Under the pieces are notes generated by a model, which worked only from the letters and a program-made list of their open reading frames with translations, did no database searches and had not been told where the DNA came from. A program made the translations under genes and the position numbers. From the NCBI GenBank assembly GCA_021812285.1, contig JAKAOH010000009.1:1-48042 (forward strand): a DNA stretch of 48,042 nucleotides, in the 5' to 3' direction. The stretch is from Acidobacteriota bacterium (GTDB lineage Bacteria > Acidobacteriota > Terriglobia > Acidiferrales > UBA7541). Below, piece after piece: positions 41,074 through 48,042 of this stretch. Numbering within the stretch: the stretch's first letter is position 1; each line of letters opens with the position of its first letter.

Positions 41074-43500
41074 TCAGCGAACAACCGGAGTTGCTTCGAC
41101 CAGAGGCCGAAACCCCAGTTCTTCGCCGGCGACAAAGACTTCGATCGTTGCCGGAGGCTGGACGTTTCCCTGAATCAGCGTTTCCGAAAGCGGGTCCTCG
41201 ATGTGGCGCTGGAGCGCGCGCCGCAACGGGCGCGCTCCATAACTGCGGTCGCCGCAGGTTTTTTCGAGAATCCACCGTCGCGCTTCGGGCGTGAGCGTGA
41301 TCTGTACCTGACGATGCACCAACGTTTCGTTGGTCTGCGAGACGAGCAGATCCACGATCTTGAGCAAGTCGTCGTCCGTGAGCGGGCCGAACAGAATGAT
41401 TTCGTCGAGCCGGTTCAAAAACTCCGGATTGAACAGGCGCCGGACCTCGGCCATCACGAGTTCTTCCATGCTGCGCTGGCCGAGGTCGCGCGCGCCGGAC
41501 TGAAAGCCGAGCGTCTGGCCCTTGTGGAGAAACCGTGCGCCGATGTTTGACGTCATGATCAGAATCGTATTCCGGAAGTCCACCGTGTTGCCGAGGCCGT
41601 CGGTCAACTGGCCGTCCTCGAAAACCTGGAGCAGGATATTGTAAACGTCCGGGTGCGCTTTTTCGATTTCGTCGAGCAGAATCACCGAATAGGGAGCGCG
41701 GCGCACGCGCTCGGTCAACTGACCGCCCTCCTCGTAGCCGACGTAGCCCGGAGGCGCTCCGATCAGCTTCGAGACCGAATGCTTTTCCATGTACTCGGAC
41801 ATATCGAACCGGATGAGCGAACGCTCGCTGCCGAAAAGGAATTCGGCGAGGCGGCGCGCCACTTCCGTTTTTCCGACGCCGGTGGGACCGAGGAACAGGA
41901 AGCAGCCGACGGGACGGGCGGGCGATTTCAGGCCGGCGCGGCTGCGGCGGATGGCGCGGGCGAGCGCGGCAATGGCGGTGTCCTGGCTGACGACGCGCTT
42001 GTGGAGTTCCTCTTCCATGCGGAGCAGCTTCTGCTGCTCGTCTTCCTTGATCGCGGTGACGGCGATGCCCGTCCAGCGGGCGACCACTTCCTCGATATCT
42101 TCCTTGACGACGCGGCCGGTGGAGGAATCGTCGAGCATGTACTTGCCGCGCAGCTGGCGGAGGCGCTCCTTTTCCTTGCGCTCCTCCTCGCCGTAGTACC
42201 GCGCCTTCTCGAATTCGTGATTGGCGATGGCGGTTTCCATGCGGTGATTGATGAACTTGATGCGCCGCTGAACCTCGGCGACGTCCTCAGGAAGCATCGC
42301 CTGGCGGAGCTTGACGCGGGCGCCGGCTTCGTCGATGAGGTCGATGGCCTTGTCGGGGAGGAAGCGATCAGGAATGTAGCGGCTGGAAAGATAGACCGCC
42401 TGCCGCATGGCTTCGTCCTCGTAGGTGACGGCGTGGAATTTTTCGTAGCGCTCGCGGACGCCCAGCAGGACCTGGACAGCTTCTTCCTCGTCGGGCGGGG
42501 CGACTTTGACGGCCTGGAAACGGCGTTCGAGCGAGCGGTCGCGCTCGACCGTTTTGCGGTATTCCCCGGGGGTGGTGGCGCCGATGCACTGGATTTCACC
42601 GCGACTCAAGGCCGGCTTCAGGATGTTGGCAGCGTCGAGCGAGCCTTCGGCGGAGCCGGCGCCGACGAGCGTGTGCAACTCGTCGATGAAGATGATGGCG
42701 GTCTGGCTGTCCATCAACTCCTTCATGATGGTCTTGAGGCGTTCCTCGAACTGGCCGCGGTATTTGGTGCCGGCGACGATCAGCGAGAGATCGAGCGAAA
42801 GGATCCGCTTATCCGCCAGGAATGGCGGAACGTTGCCGTCGGCGATGCGCTGGGCGAGACCCTCGACGATGGCCGTTTTGCCGACACCGGGCTCGCCGAT
42901 GAGCACCGGGTTGTTTTTGGTGCGGCGGCAGAGAATCTGAATAACGCGCTCGAGTTCGCGCTCGCGGCCGATGAGCGGATCGAGCTGGCTTTCCGCGGCG
43001 GCCTGGGTGAGGTCGCGGCTGAACTCGGCGAGCAGGCTGGTTTCCTTGGAGCGGCTGACGGGAGCTTTTTCCGTCGCGGAACGGGAAACCTCCTCGCGGA
43101 GGGTGGACAGGCGCAAGCCGCGCTCCTGGAGCAGCTCGGCGCCGAAGGATTTTTCCTCGCGGAGGATGCCGAGCAGGAGATGTTCGGTGCCGATGTGCTT
43201 GTGATTCAAGCGCTCGGCTTCCTCGGCGGCAAAATTGAGCACGCGCTTGCATTCGGCGCTGAGCGGGACCTCGACGGAAGTGGAGATGCGCTCGCGAATG
43301 GTGATGCGCGATTCGATTTCCTTGCGAATGGACTCGACGACGCCGTGGGTGCGGAGGAAGCGGCTGGCGAGGGCCTTGTCCTCGCGGAGCAGACCGAGCA
43401 GAAGGTGTTCGGTTTCGATGTAGGGGCTGCCGTATTGCGTGGCTTCGTAGCGGGCGAAGAAGATGACGCGGCGAGCTTTTTCGGTGTAGCGCTCGAACAC
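41074..43500 (-). CDS. clpC: ATP-dependent Clp protease ATPase subunit ClpC
   Basis: This 808-residue AAA+ unfoldase has two Clp_N repeats ([19 protein letters not shown] and later [19 protein letters not shown]). AAA-1 has Walker [14 protein letters not shown], a middle domain with a UVR-like part follows ([24 protein letters not shown]), and AAA-2 has [21 protein letters not shown]-terminal D2-small domain completes it. It unfolds proteins for ClpP. The UVR-like middle segment and size favour ClpC over ClpA or ClpB. It follows the lolD-like gene by 3 nt. No clpP is in the window. Confidence 0.94.
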   Translation of the reverse strand: MFERYTEKARRVIFFARYEATQYGSPYIETEHLLLGLLREDKALASRFLRTHGVVESIRKEIESRITIRERISTSVEVPLSAECKRVLNFAAEEAERLNHKHIGTEHLLLGILREEKSFGAELLQERGLRLSTLREEVSRSATEKAPVSRSKETSLLAEFSRDLTQAAAESQLDPLIGRERELERVIQILCRRTKNNPVLIGEPGVGKTAIVEGLAQRIADGNVPPFLADKRILSLDLSLIVAGTKYRGQFEERLKTIMKELMDSQTAIIFIDELHTLVGAGSAEGSLDAANILKPALSRGEIQCIGATTPGEYRKTVERDRSLERRFQAVKVAPPDEEEAVQVLLGVRERYEKFHAVTYEDEAMRQAVYLSSRYIPDRFLPDKAIDLIDEAGARVKLRQAMLPEDVAEVQRRIKFINHRMETAIANHEFEKARYYGEEERKEKERLRQLRGKYMLDDSSTGRVVKEDIEEVVARWTGIAVTAIKEDEQQKLLRMEEELHKRVVSQDTAIAALARAIRRSRAGLKSPARPVGCFLFLGPTGVGKTEVARRLAEFLFGSERSLIRFDMSEYMEKHSVSKLIGAPPGYVGYEEGGQLTERVRRAPYSVILLDEIEKAHPDVYNILLQVFEDGQLTDGLGNTVDFRNTILIMTSNIGARFLHKGQTLGFQSGARDLGQRSMEELVMAEVRRLFNPEFLNRLDEIILFGPLTDDDLLKIVDLLVSQTNETLVHRQVQITLTPEARRWILEKTCGDRSYGARPLRRALQRHIEDPLSETLIQGNVQPPATIEVFVAGEELGFRPLVEATPVVR

Positions 43501-43503
43501 GGC

Positions 43504-44316
43504 TTAGCCTCGCTCCCCGCGGGCGGTTTCCGGCGCTCGTGCCGCAGGAGAATTCCCGAAATCCGGAGAAACAGGCGAGAGCAAACCGCGTTCGAGGATC
43601 AGCGCGCGCCCGACCCGCCGGGCCAAAGCCAGGTTGTGCGTGGCCAGGATCGTCGTCAGATTCCGCGACTCGTGCAGCTGCTCCATCAAGCGAAAAACCG
43701 CCTCCGCGTTCCCCTCGTCCAGCTCACCGGTCGGCTCGTCGGCCAGCAGAAGCTCGGGCCGATTCACCAGGGCTCGAGCGATGGCCACGCGCTGCCGTTC
43801 GCCTCCGGAAAGTTCGGCGGCCCGCTGGCCGGCCCGCTCGCCCAAACCGACCTGATCGAGCAGCTCGCCGGCGCGACGAAGTGCCTCGCCATGCGACACG
43901 CCATCCACCAGCAGTGGCGCCGCAACGTTTTCCGCCGCGGTGAAATCGGCCAGCAGATGATGCCGTTGCCAAACGAAGCCGACGGACCGGCGGCGAAACT
44001 CGGCGCGCTGCTCCTCTTTCATAGAATGGAGCGCGCGAGACGCGAAGTATACTCGACCGCTCGACGGCGTGTCTAGCGCAGCCACCAGCTGCAGCAACGT
44101 GCTTTTTCCCGCGCCGGATGCGCCGACAATGGCGATCCATTCGCCGCGCTCGACTTCCAGATTCACGCCCGCCAAAACGACTCGCTCGGCGGCACTTGTG
44201 CCATAAACTTTGCGCAGGGATTCCACACGCACGAGCGGCTGGCGATCGCCAGACGAGGGCATCGGGCGTTGACTTTCGGCGGCCTCGACGATTTCTGGCA
44301 CGCAACCCACCTTCAT
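43504..44316 (-). CDS. lolD: ABC transporter ATP-binding protein, LolD type
   Basis: This 270-residue ATPase has GASGAGKSTLLQ (Walker A), QRHHLLADFTAAENV (Q-loop region), LSGGERQRVAIARAL (signature), LLLADEPTGELDEG (Walker B) and an ATHN switch. It belongs to the MacB/LolD class. With the LolC-like permease just upstream it would extract lipoproteins from the inner membrane for delivery to the outer membrane. The start is uncertain: ATG 44316, an upstream GTG 44331 or ATG 44262 all fit, and none has a good ribosome binding site. The C-terminal 30 residues past the ATPase core are Ala/Arg-rich. Confidence 0.85.
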   Translation of the reverse strand: MKVGCVPEIVEAAESQRPMPSSGDRQPLVRVESLRKVYGTSAAERVVLAGVNLEVERGEWIAIVGASGAGKSTLLQLVAALDTPSSGRVYFASRALHSMKEEQRAEFRRRSVGFVWQRHHLLADFTAAENVAAPLLVDGVSHGEALRRAGELLDQVGLGERAGQRAAELSGGERQRVAIARALVNRPELLLADEPTGELDEGNAEAVFRLMEQLHESRNLTTILATHNLALARRVGRALILERGLLSPVSPDFGNSPAARAPETARGERG

Positions 44317-44437
44317 TTTGCATATTAGCACGGCGCAAGGCGTGCGAGTCGGGTCGCGTGGGAGGGTTGTTCAGGGCGACATGGGCTTGAAACCGTACCG
44401 AATTGGTCCCATTGCGTGAAGAAATCGCGGATGCGGA

Positions 44438-45664
44438 CTATTCGTAGCGGAGGATTTCGACCGGTTGGAGCCGGGCCGCGGACCAGGCCGGATAGACCGT
44501 GGCGGCGACGCTGACGCCGAGGGCGAGAGCGGCGATCCAGACGGCATCGCGGGCGCTGGTATGGAAGGGGACGTAGGAAATCGCGTAAATGGAAGGATTG
44601 AGCGGAATCAGGCGCCAGGTGTTGCCCGCCCAAGCGGCGGCGTAGCCGAGCGTGAGACCGATGGCGCTGCCGATGACGCCAACGGCAAGACCTTGATAGA
44701 TGAAGATGCGGCGCACCTGGCTGCGGCGCGCGCCCATGGCCATCAGCACGGCGATATCGCCCGAGCGATCGACAACGGTGAGCGCCAGAGCGACGAGAAT
44801 GTTCAGGCCGGCGACGAACGTGATCAGGCCGATGAAGATGGCAGTGACGAGCTTTTCCAGGCTGAGGGCGCGAAACAGCGCTTGATTTTCCTGCATCCAG
44901 GTGCTGGCTTCGAAGCCGGGACCGGCTTCGGCGAGCAATTTCCGGGCGATTTCGGGCGCCCGGTCGGGATCGTCGAGCCGAACCTCGAGCACCTGCACCA
45001 GATCGCCGATTCCGGCCAGACTGCGGGCGGCCGGGAGGGTGACGAAAGCCCAGTTCGCGTCGTAATCGTAAAAGCCAGAATCGAAAATGCCGGTCACGCG
45101 GAAACGAAGCGATTCCGGCTGCATTCCGAACGGCGTCAGATTGCCCTGCGGACTGATCACCGTGAGGTATTGGCCGACGCGCAAATCGAGATGGCGCGCG
45201 AGAACGCGGCCGATGACGATGGCCGGAATGCCGAACCGATCGGGAGAAAAATCGGCGGAGCCACTGACGAGGCTCTGGAGCGCATGGTCGGATTTCATTT
45301 CGAGGCCCGGGTCCACGCCCTTGAGCACGACACCCTGCGCCTGGCCATTGCCGGAGACGAGAACGGTGTTGTAAATCGCCGGGGAAATCGATTTGACGCC
45401 GGGCATCTTCGCGAGGCGCGCGGCGAGCGGGCGCCAATCGCGAATGCCTTCGAGGCCCTTGGGCTTCAAATTGACGTGGGCTGTGACTTCGAGCAGGCGG
45501 CTGGCGAGCGCGCGGCGAAAACCGCTATCCATGGAAAGCGAAATCACGAGGGCGATGACGCCGGCGGTGACGCCGACGATCGAGAGCCAGGTGACCAGGC
45601 GCAGCAGAGCCGGCTTGAACGGCGACCGGAGGTAGCGCAGCGCCACCCATCCCTCGAATTTCAT
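44438..45664 (-). CDS. lolC: lipoprotein-releasing ABC permease, LolC/LolE family
   Basis: This 408-residue protein starts [44 protein letters not shown] (key words [24 protein letters not shown]), the LolC/E signature. It then has an extracytoplasmic domain, three helices and a [27 protein letters not shown] motif. A single permease is present, as in bacteria with a homodimeric LolF-like system. The start overlaps the lysS stop (ATGA), so it is coupled to lysS; the lolD-like gene follows. Confidence 0.9.
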   Translation of the reverse strand: MKFEGWVALRYLRSPFKPALLRLVTWLSIVGVTAGVIALVISLSMDSGFRRALASRLLEVTAHVNLKPKGLEGIRDWRPLAARLAKMPGVKSISPAIYNTVLVSGNGQAQGVVLKGVDPGLEMKSDHALQSLVSGSADFSPDRFGIPAIVIGRVLARHLDLRVGQYLTVISPQGNLTPFGMQPESLRFRVTGIFDSGFYDYDANWAFVTLPAARSLAGIGDLVQVLEVRLDDPDRAPEIARKLLAEAGPGFEASTWMQENQALFRALSLEKLVTAIFIGLITFVAGLNILVALALTVVDRSGDIAVLMAMGARRSQVRRIFIYQGLAVGVIGSAIGLTLGYAAAWAGNTWRLIPLNPSIYAISYVPFHTSARDAVWIAALALGVSVAATVYPAWSAARLQPVEILRYE

Positions 45665-47229
45665 GGCTCCTCGCCGGGGCTTTCCCGTTTCTCCGCCGCT
45701 TCGGGACGCAGCAGCGGGAACAGAATCACTTCGCGAATGGCGTGGGAATCGGTGAGCAGCATTACCAGGCGATCAACGCCGATGCCTTCGCCGGCCGTGG
45801 GCGGCAGGCCGTGGCAGAGGGCGCGGATGTAATCGCGATCCACTTCGCGAGGCATTTCATCGCCGCCGCGCTCGACCTGGGCGCGGAAACGCTGCTCCTG
45901 ATCCTCGGGATCATTTAATTCGGAAAAGCCGTTGGCGAGTTCCATGCCGGCGATGAACAGCTCGAAGCGCTCGGTGAACGAAGGGTCGTCGGGACGGCGC
46001 TTGGAGAGCGGAGAAATATCGGTGGGAAAGTCGTAAATAAAGGTGGGCTGAACGAGGTGCGGTTCGGCGACGGCCTCGAAGAGCGCTCCGGTCATTTCGC
46101 CATCGGAAAATTCGGCGTCCGCTTCGGCGAGCGGTTGTCCCTGCGCGCGCGCCCAATCGTTATAGCGCCCGGTGGCGGCGCGAGGGCCGCGGGGAGCGGC
46201 AAGATCGGCGAGAGTGGGGGATTCGCCAGCGGCCTGGGGCCAGAATTTCACAATCGCTTCGCGCATGGTGAACCGGGCGAAGGGCTGGCCGAAATCGAGA
46301 TCAAGTTCGCCGTAGCGGATGCGCGCGGCGCCGCAAACGCGCTCGACGAGCGAGCGGAAAAGATTTTCCGTCAAATCCATCAGTTCAGCGTAGTCGCTAT
46401 AGGCCTGGTAGAACTCGAGCATGGTGAATTCGGGCTGATGGATGGCGTCTATGCCTTCGTTGCGGAAATTGCGGTTGATTTCGTAAATGCGGTCGAGGCC
46501 GCCGACGACCAGGCGCTTCAGATAGAGCTCGGGCGCGATGCGGAGGTAGAGATCGAGATCGAGCGTATTGTGATGGGTGATGAACGGGCGCGCGGTGGCT
46601 CCGCCGAGGATGGGATGCATCATCGGCGTTTCGACTTCGACGTAGCCGCGCTCGTCGAAAAAGGCGCGCAGCAAGCGAATGATTTGGGCGCGGGCCAGAA
46701 ATATGCGCCGCGTATTTTCGTTCGCGATGAGATCGAGGTAGCGGCGGCGATAGCGCAGATCCACGTCGGCGAGGCCGTGCCATTTTTCGGGCAGCGGCAG
46801 GAGGGCCTTGGCGAGCAGTTGCAGATGCTCGACCCAGACGGTCAGCTCGCCGGTCTTCGTGCGGAACAGATGGCCGGACACGCCGATGATGTCGCCGAGA
46901 TCCAGCAGGCGGTAGAGCGCGAAGCCGCGCTCGCCGACGGCGTCGAGCTTGACGTAGATCTGCAGACGGCGGCCTTCACCGCCCAGATGCGCGAAGCCGG
47001 CCTTGCCGTGGCCACGGAGAGAAAGGATGCGGCCGGCGATGCAGACGGGAACGCGTTCGGCTTCGAGTTCGGGGCCGGTGCGCTCTTTGTAGCGATCGAG
47101 GACATCGGCGAAAGTGAAATTGGCATCAAAACGATGCGGGTAGGGATCGAAGCCGAGCGCGCGGATTTCGTCGAGCTTCTTGAGGCGTTCGGCGAGTTGG
47201 TCGCGGGGCTCGAAGGGTTCGAAGGGCAA
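45661..47229 (-). CDS. lysS: lysyl-tRNA synthetase, class II
   Basis: This 522-residue synthetase has the N-terminal OB-fold anticodon-binding domain ([21 protein letters not shown]). The class II core follows: motif 1 near [22 protein letters not shown], motif 2 [23 protein letters not shown] and motif 3 [15 protein letters not shown]. It charges tRNA-Lys. TTG 47229 is preferred because AAGGA lies 7 nt upstream; TTG 47250 is possible but would leave a leader of about 7 nt from the predicted start site. First gene of the minus-strand block. Confidence 0.95.
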   Translation of the reverse strand: MPFEPFEPRDQLAERLKKLDEIRALGFDPYPHRFDANFTFADVLDRYKERTGPELEAERVPVCIAGRILSLRGHGKAGFAHLGGEGRRLQIYVKLDAVGERGFALYRLLDLGDIIGVSGHLFRTKTGELTVWVEHLQLLAKALLPLPEKWHGLADVDLRYRRRYLDLIANENTRRIFLARAQIIRLLRAFFDERGYVEVETPMMHPILGGATARPFITHHNTLDLDLYLRIAPELYLKRLVVGGLDRIYEINRNFRNEGIDAIHQPEFTMLEFYQAYSDYAELMDLTENLFRSLVERVCGAARIRYGELDLDFGQPFARFTMREAIVKFWPQAAGESPTLADLAAPRGPRAATGRYNDWARAQGQPLAEADAEFSDGEMTGALFEAVAEPHLVQPTFIYDFPTDISPLSKRRPDDPSFTERFELFIAGMELANGFSELNDPEDQEQRFRAQVERGGDEMPREVDRDYIRALCHGLPPTAGEGIGVDRLVMLLTDSHAIREVILFPLLRPEAAEKRESPGEEP

Positions 47230-47263
47230 GCGAGTTTCCTTCGCAGACAATGCAAGATTGGGC

Positions 47264-47293
47264 AGTATACCGATTGCATTCCATGAGGGTCAA
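47264..47293 (-). promoter_or_regulatory. sigma70-type promoter of lysS
   Basis: On the minus strand: TTGACC (47288-47293), 18-nt spacer, TATACT (47264-47269). Start site near 47257. It shares the TTGACC -35 with the ompH promoter. Confidence 0.65.
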
Positions 47294-47316
47294 GAAGACG
47301 GTCTCGGCCGAGGCTC

Positions 47317-47325
47317 TGGTATAAT
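47317..47325 (+). promoter_or_regulatory. extended -10 promoter of the rightmost gene
   Basis: TGGTATAAT: a consensus TATAAT with the TGn extension, no clear -35. It would start transcription near 47332, about 20 nt before the proposed TTG start. Back to back with the lysS promoter. Confidence 0.6.
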
Positions 47326-47352
47326 TCGCTCGATTTGGGAGGCAGTCGTCAC

Positions 47353-48042
47353 TTGGGCTCGCAAGGCGATTCCGGGAGTACGCGTTCCGTGCGCGAGGAA
47401 TGGCTTGCCGGACTGCCGGAAGACAAGCAGCGAGCCTTTGCCGCGGCGGTCGGGCCGATGGAATCGGGATACGCGATGTTCAGCATCGCGGTGAGCGAAT
47501 CGTTTTCGCTGCGGCGGTCGGGATCGCTGGTGCGAGCGCGGGAACAGGTGAGCACGACGGCCGGACTGATGCACCGCTTCACCGACCAACTGTCGCACCT
47601 GCTGGAAGCCATCATCGTGCAGGCGCGGGAATCGGCGCATACGCCGCGTGTGGCGCCGCTGAATCCGGCGTTTTTCCGGTGGCCGATCGCGCGGCGGCAG
47701 GCGTCCTGGGAAAGCGCGATCGACCTGCTGCTTCCGACGCGCGGGCTGCGATTCCGCCGGAAGCTGAACGTGCTGCTGCGGTCGGTGAACCACCTGGCGG
47801 GGGAATTTCACCACGCGGCGCGGGAGATTTCCGAAGGAGCTTCCGTGCATCCGGAAAGCCACTGGGAAGCGCTCGATTCGCTCCACTACGACATGAATAC
47901 GTGCTTCCGGGAAGCGGTGGTGGTGCTGAAATCGTTTCTGCTGGGACTATCGCCGGAGGAATTGAATGCATTTTGCCATCGGCTGGAAGGCGACGGATTG
48001 CCGACGGCGGGGCCGGGAACGGGATTTTCGCGAATCTCGGCG
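47353..48042 (+). CDS. protein of unknown function (runs off the right edge)
   Basis: An open frame without stop continues to the window edge (230 codons seen). It reads as a mostly helical, soluble protein: EEWLAGLPEDKQRAFAAAVGPM, SVSTTAGLMHRFTDQLSHLLEAIIVQAR-like helices, a Trp/Arg segment (FFRWPIARRQASWESAIDLLLPTRG) and an LHYDMNTCFREAVVVLKSFLLGLSPEEL region. No family is recognised. TTG 47353 is chosen because GGGAGG lies 10 nt upstream; GTG 47389 is an alternative. Third-codon GC matches the neighbours, so it is a resident gene. The consensus -10 upstream suggests good expression. Confidence 0.65.
   Translation, partial: MGSQGDSGSTRSVREEWLAGLPEDKQRAFAAAVGPMESGYAMFSIAVSESFSLRRSGSLVRAREQVSTTAGLMHRFTDQLSHLLEAIIVQARESAHTPRVAPLNPAFFRWPIARRQASWESAIDLLLPTRGLRFRRKLNVLLRSVNHLAGEFHHAAREISEGASVHPESHWEALDSLHYDMNTCFREAVVVLKSFLLGLSPEELNAFCHRLEGDGLPTAGPGTGFSRISA

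Overview
The window is 48 kb of GC-rich, gene-dense bacterial chromosome from a diderm. BamA, a Skp/OmpH chaperone, LolC/LolD-type lipoprotein export, a secretin and a heptosyltransferase-like enzyme all point to an outer membrane. The PadR gene next to a MacB-like (ADOP-type) permease remnant, the FG-GAP and IPT/YVTN surface-type proteins and the overall gene style suggest Acidobacteriota. That placement is inferred from gene content, not from a marker phylogeny. No rRNA, tRNA, CRISPR array, prophage or intact insertion sequence was recognised.

Layout. Positions 1-3.1 kb hold a TPR protein (cut by the window edge) coupled to an HlyD-type adaptor, a degenerate stand-alone receiver domain, a divergent YjbQ-family protein and a small anchored protein. 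Positions 3.1-7.2 kb (minus strand) hold a B3/4-domain protein, a GH57 glucanotransferase-like enzyme, a Trm112-like zinc-ribbon protein and a GT9 heptosyltransferase. Positions 7.3-11.9 kb hold DUF309, an Rrf2-type probable Fe-S regulator, a 7Fe ferredoxin, a metallo-beta-lactamase-fold hydrolase with an O-methyltransferase, and thioredoxin reductase. An APC-type permease follows at 12-14.3 kb.

Positions 14.4-19.7 kb (minus strand) form the most striking locus. An FTR1 iron permease fused to a DUF2318 cysteine domain with a His/Met-rich tail is followed by two MacB/FtsX-like permeases. Next comes an ABC ATPase fused to a DtxR/MntR-type metalloregulator, then a DUF971 protein. A perfect 8-3-8 palindrome lies just upstream of FTR1. 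The set resembles the Ftr1/P19-type iron uptake clusters of Campylobacter, but with two unusual fusions.

Positions 19.8-22.7 kb encode a secretin whose pore domain is interrupted by a seven-repeat FG-GAP propeller. Positions 22.7-27.3 kb are looser: DUF2059, VOC and exported proteins, PadR with a truncated ADOP permease, an 18-bp inverted repeat pair, and two gene-poor stretches.

Positions 27.3-47.2 kb are one long minus-strand housekeeping and envelope block: lysS, lolC-like, lolD-like, clpC, bamA, a propeller lipoprotein, ompH, rimP, nusA, infB, ylxP, rbfA, truB. Good sigma70-type promoters lie before lysS, ompH and rimP. The rimP leader contains an intrinsic-terminator hairpin just before the start codon, which suggests attenuation. 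A divergent gene of unknown function runs off the right edge.
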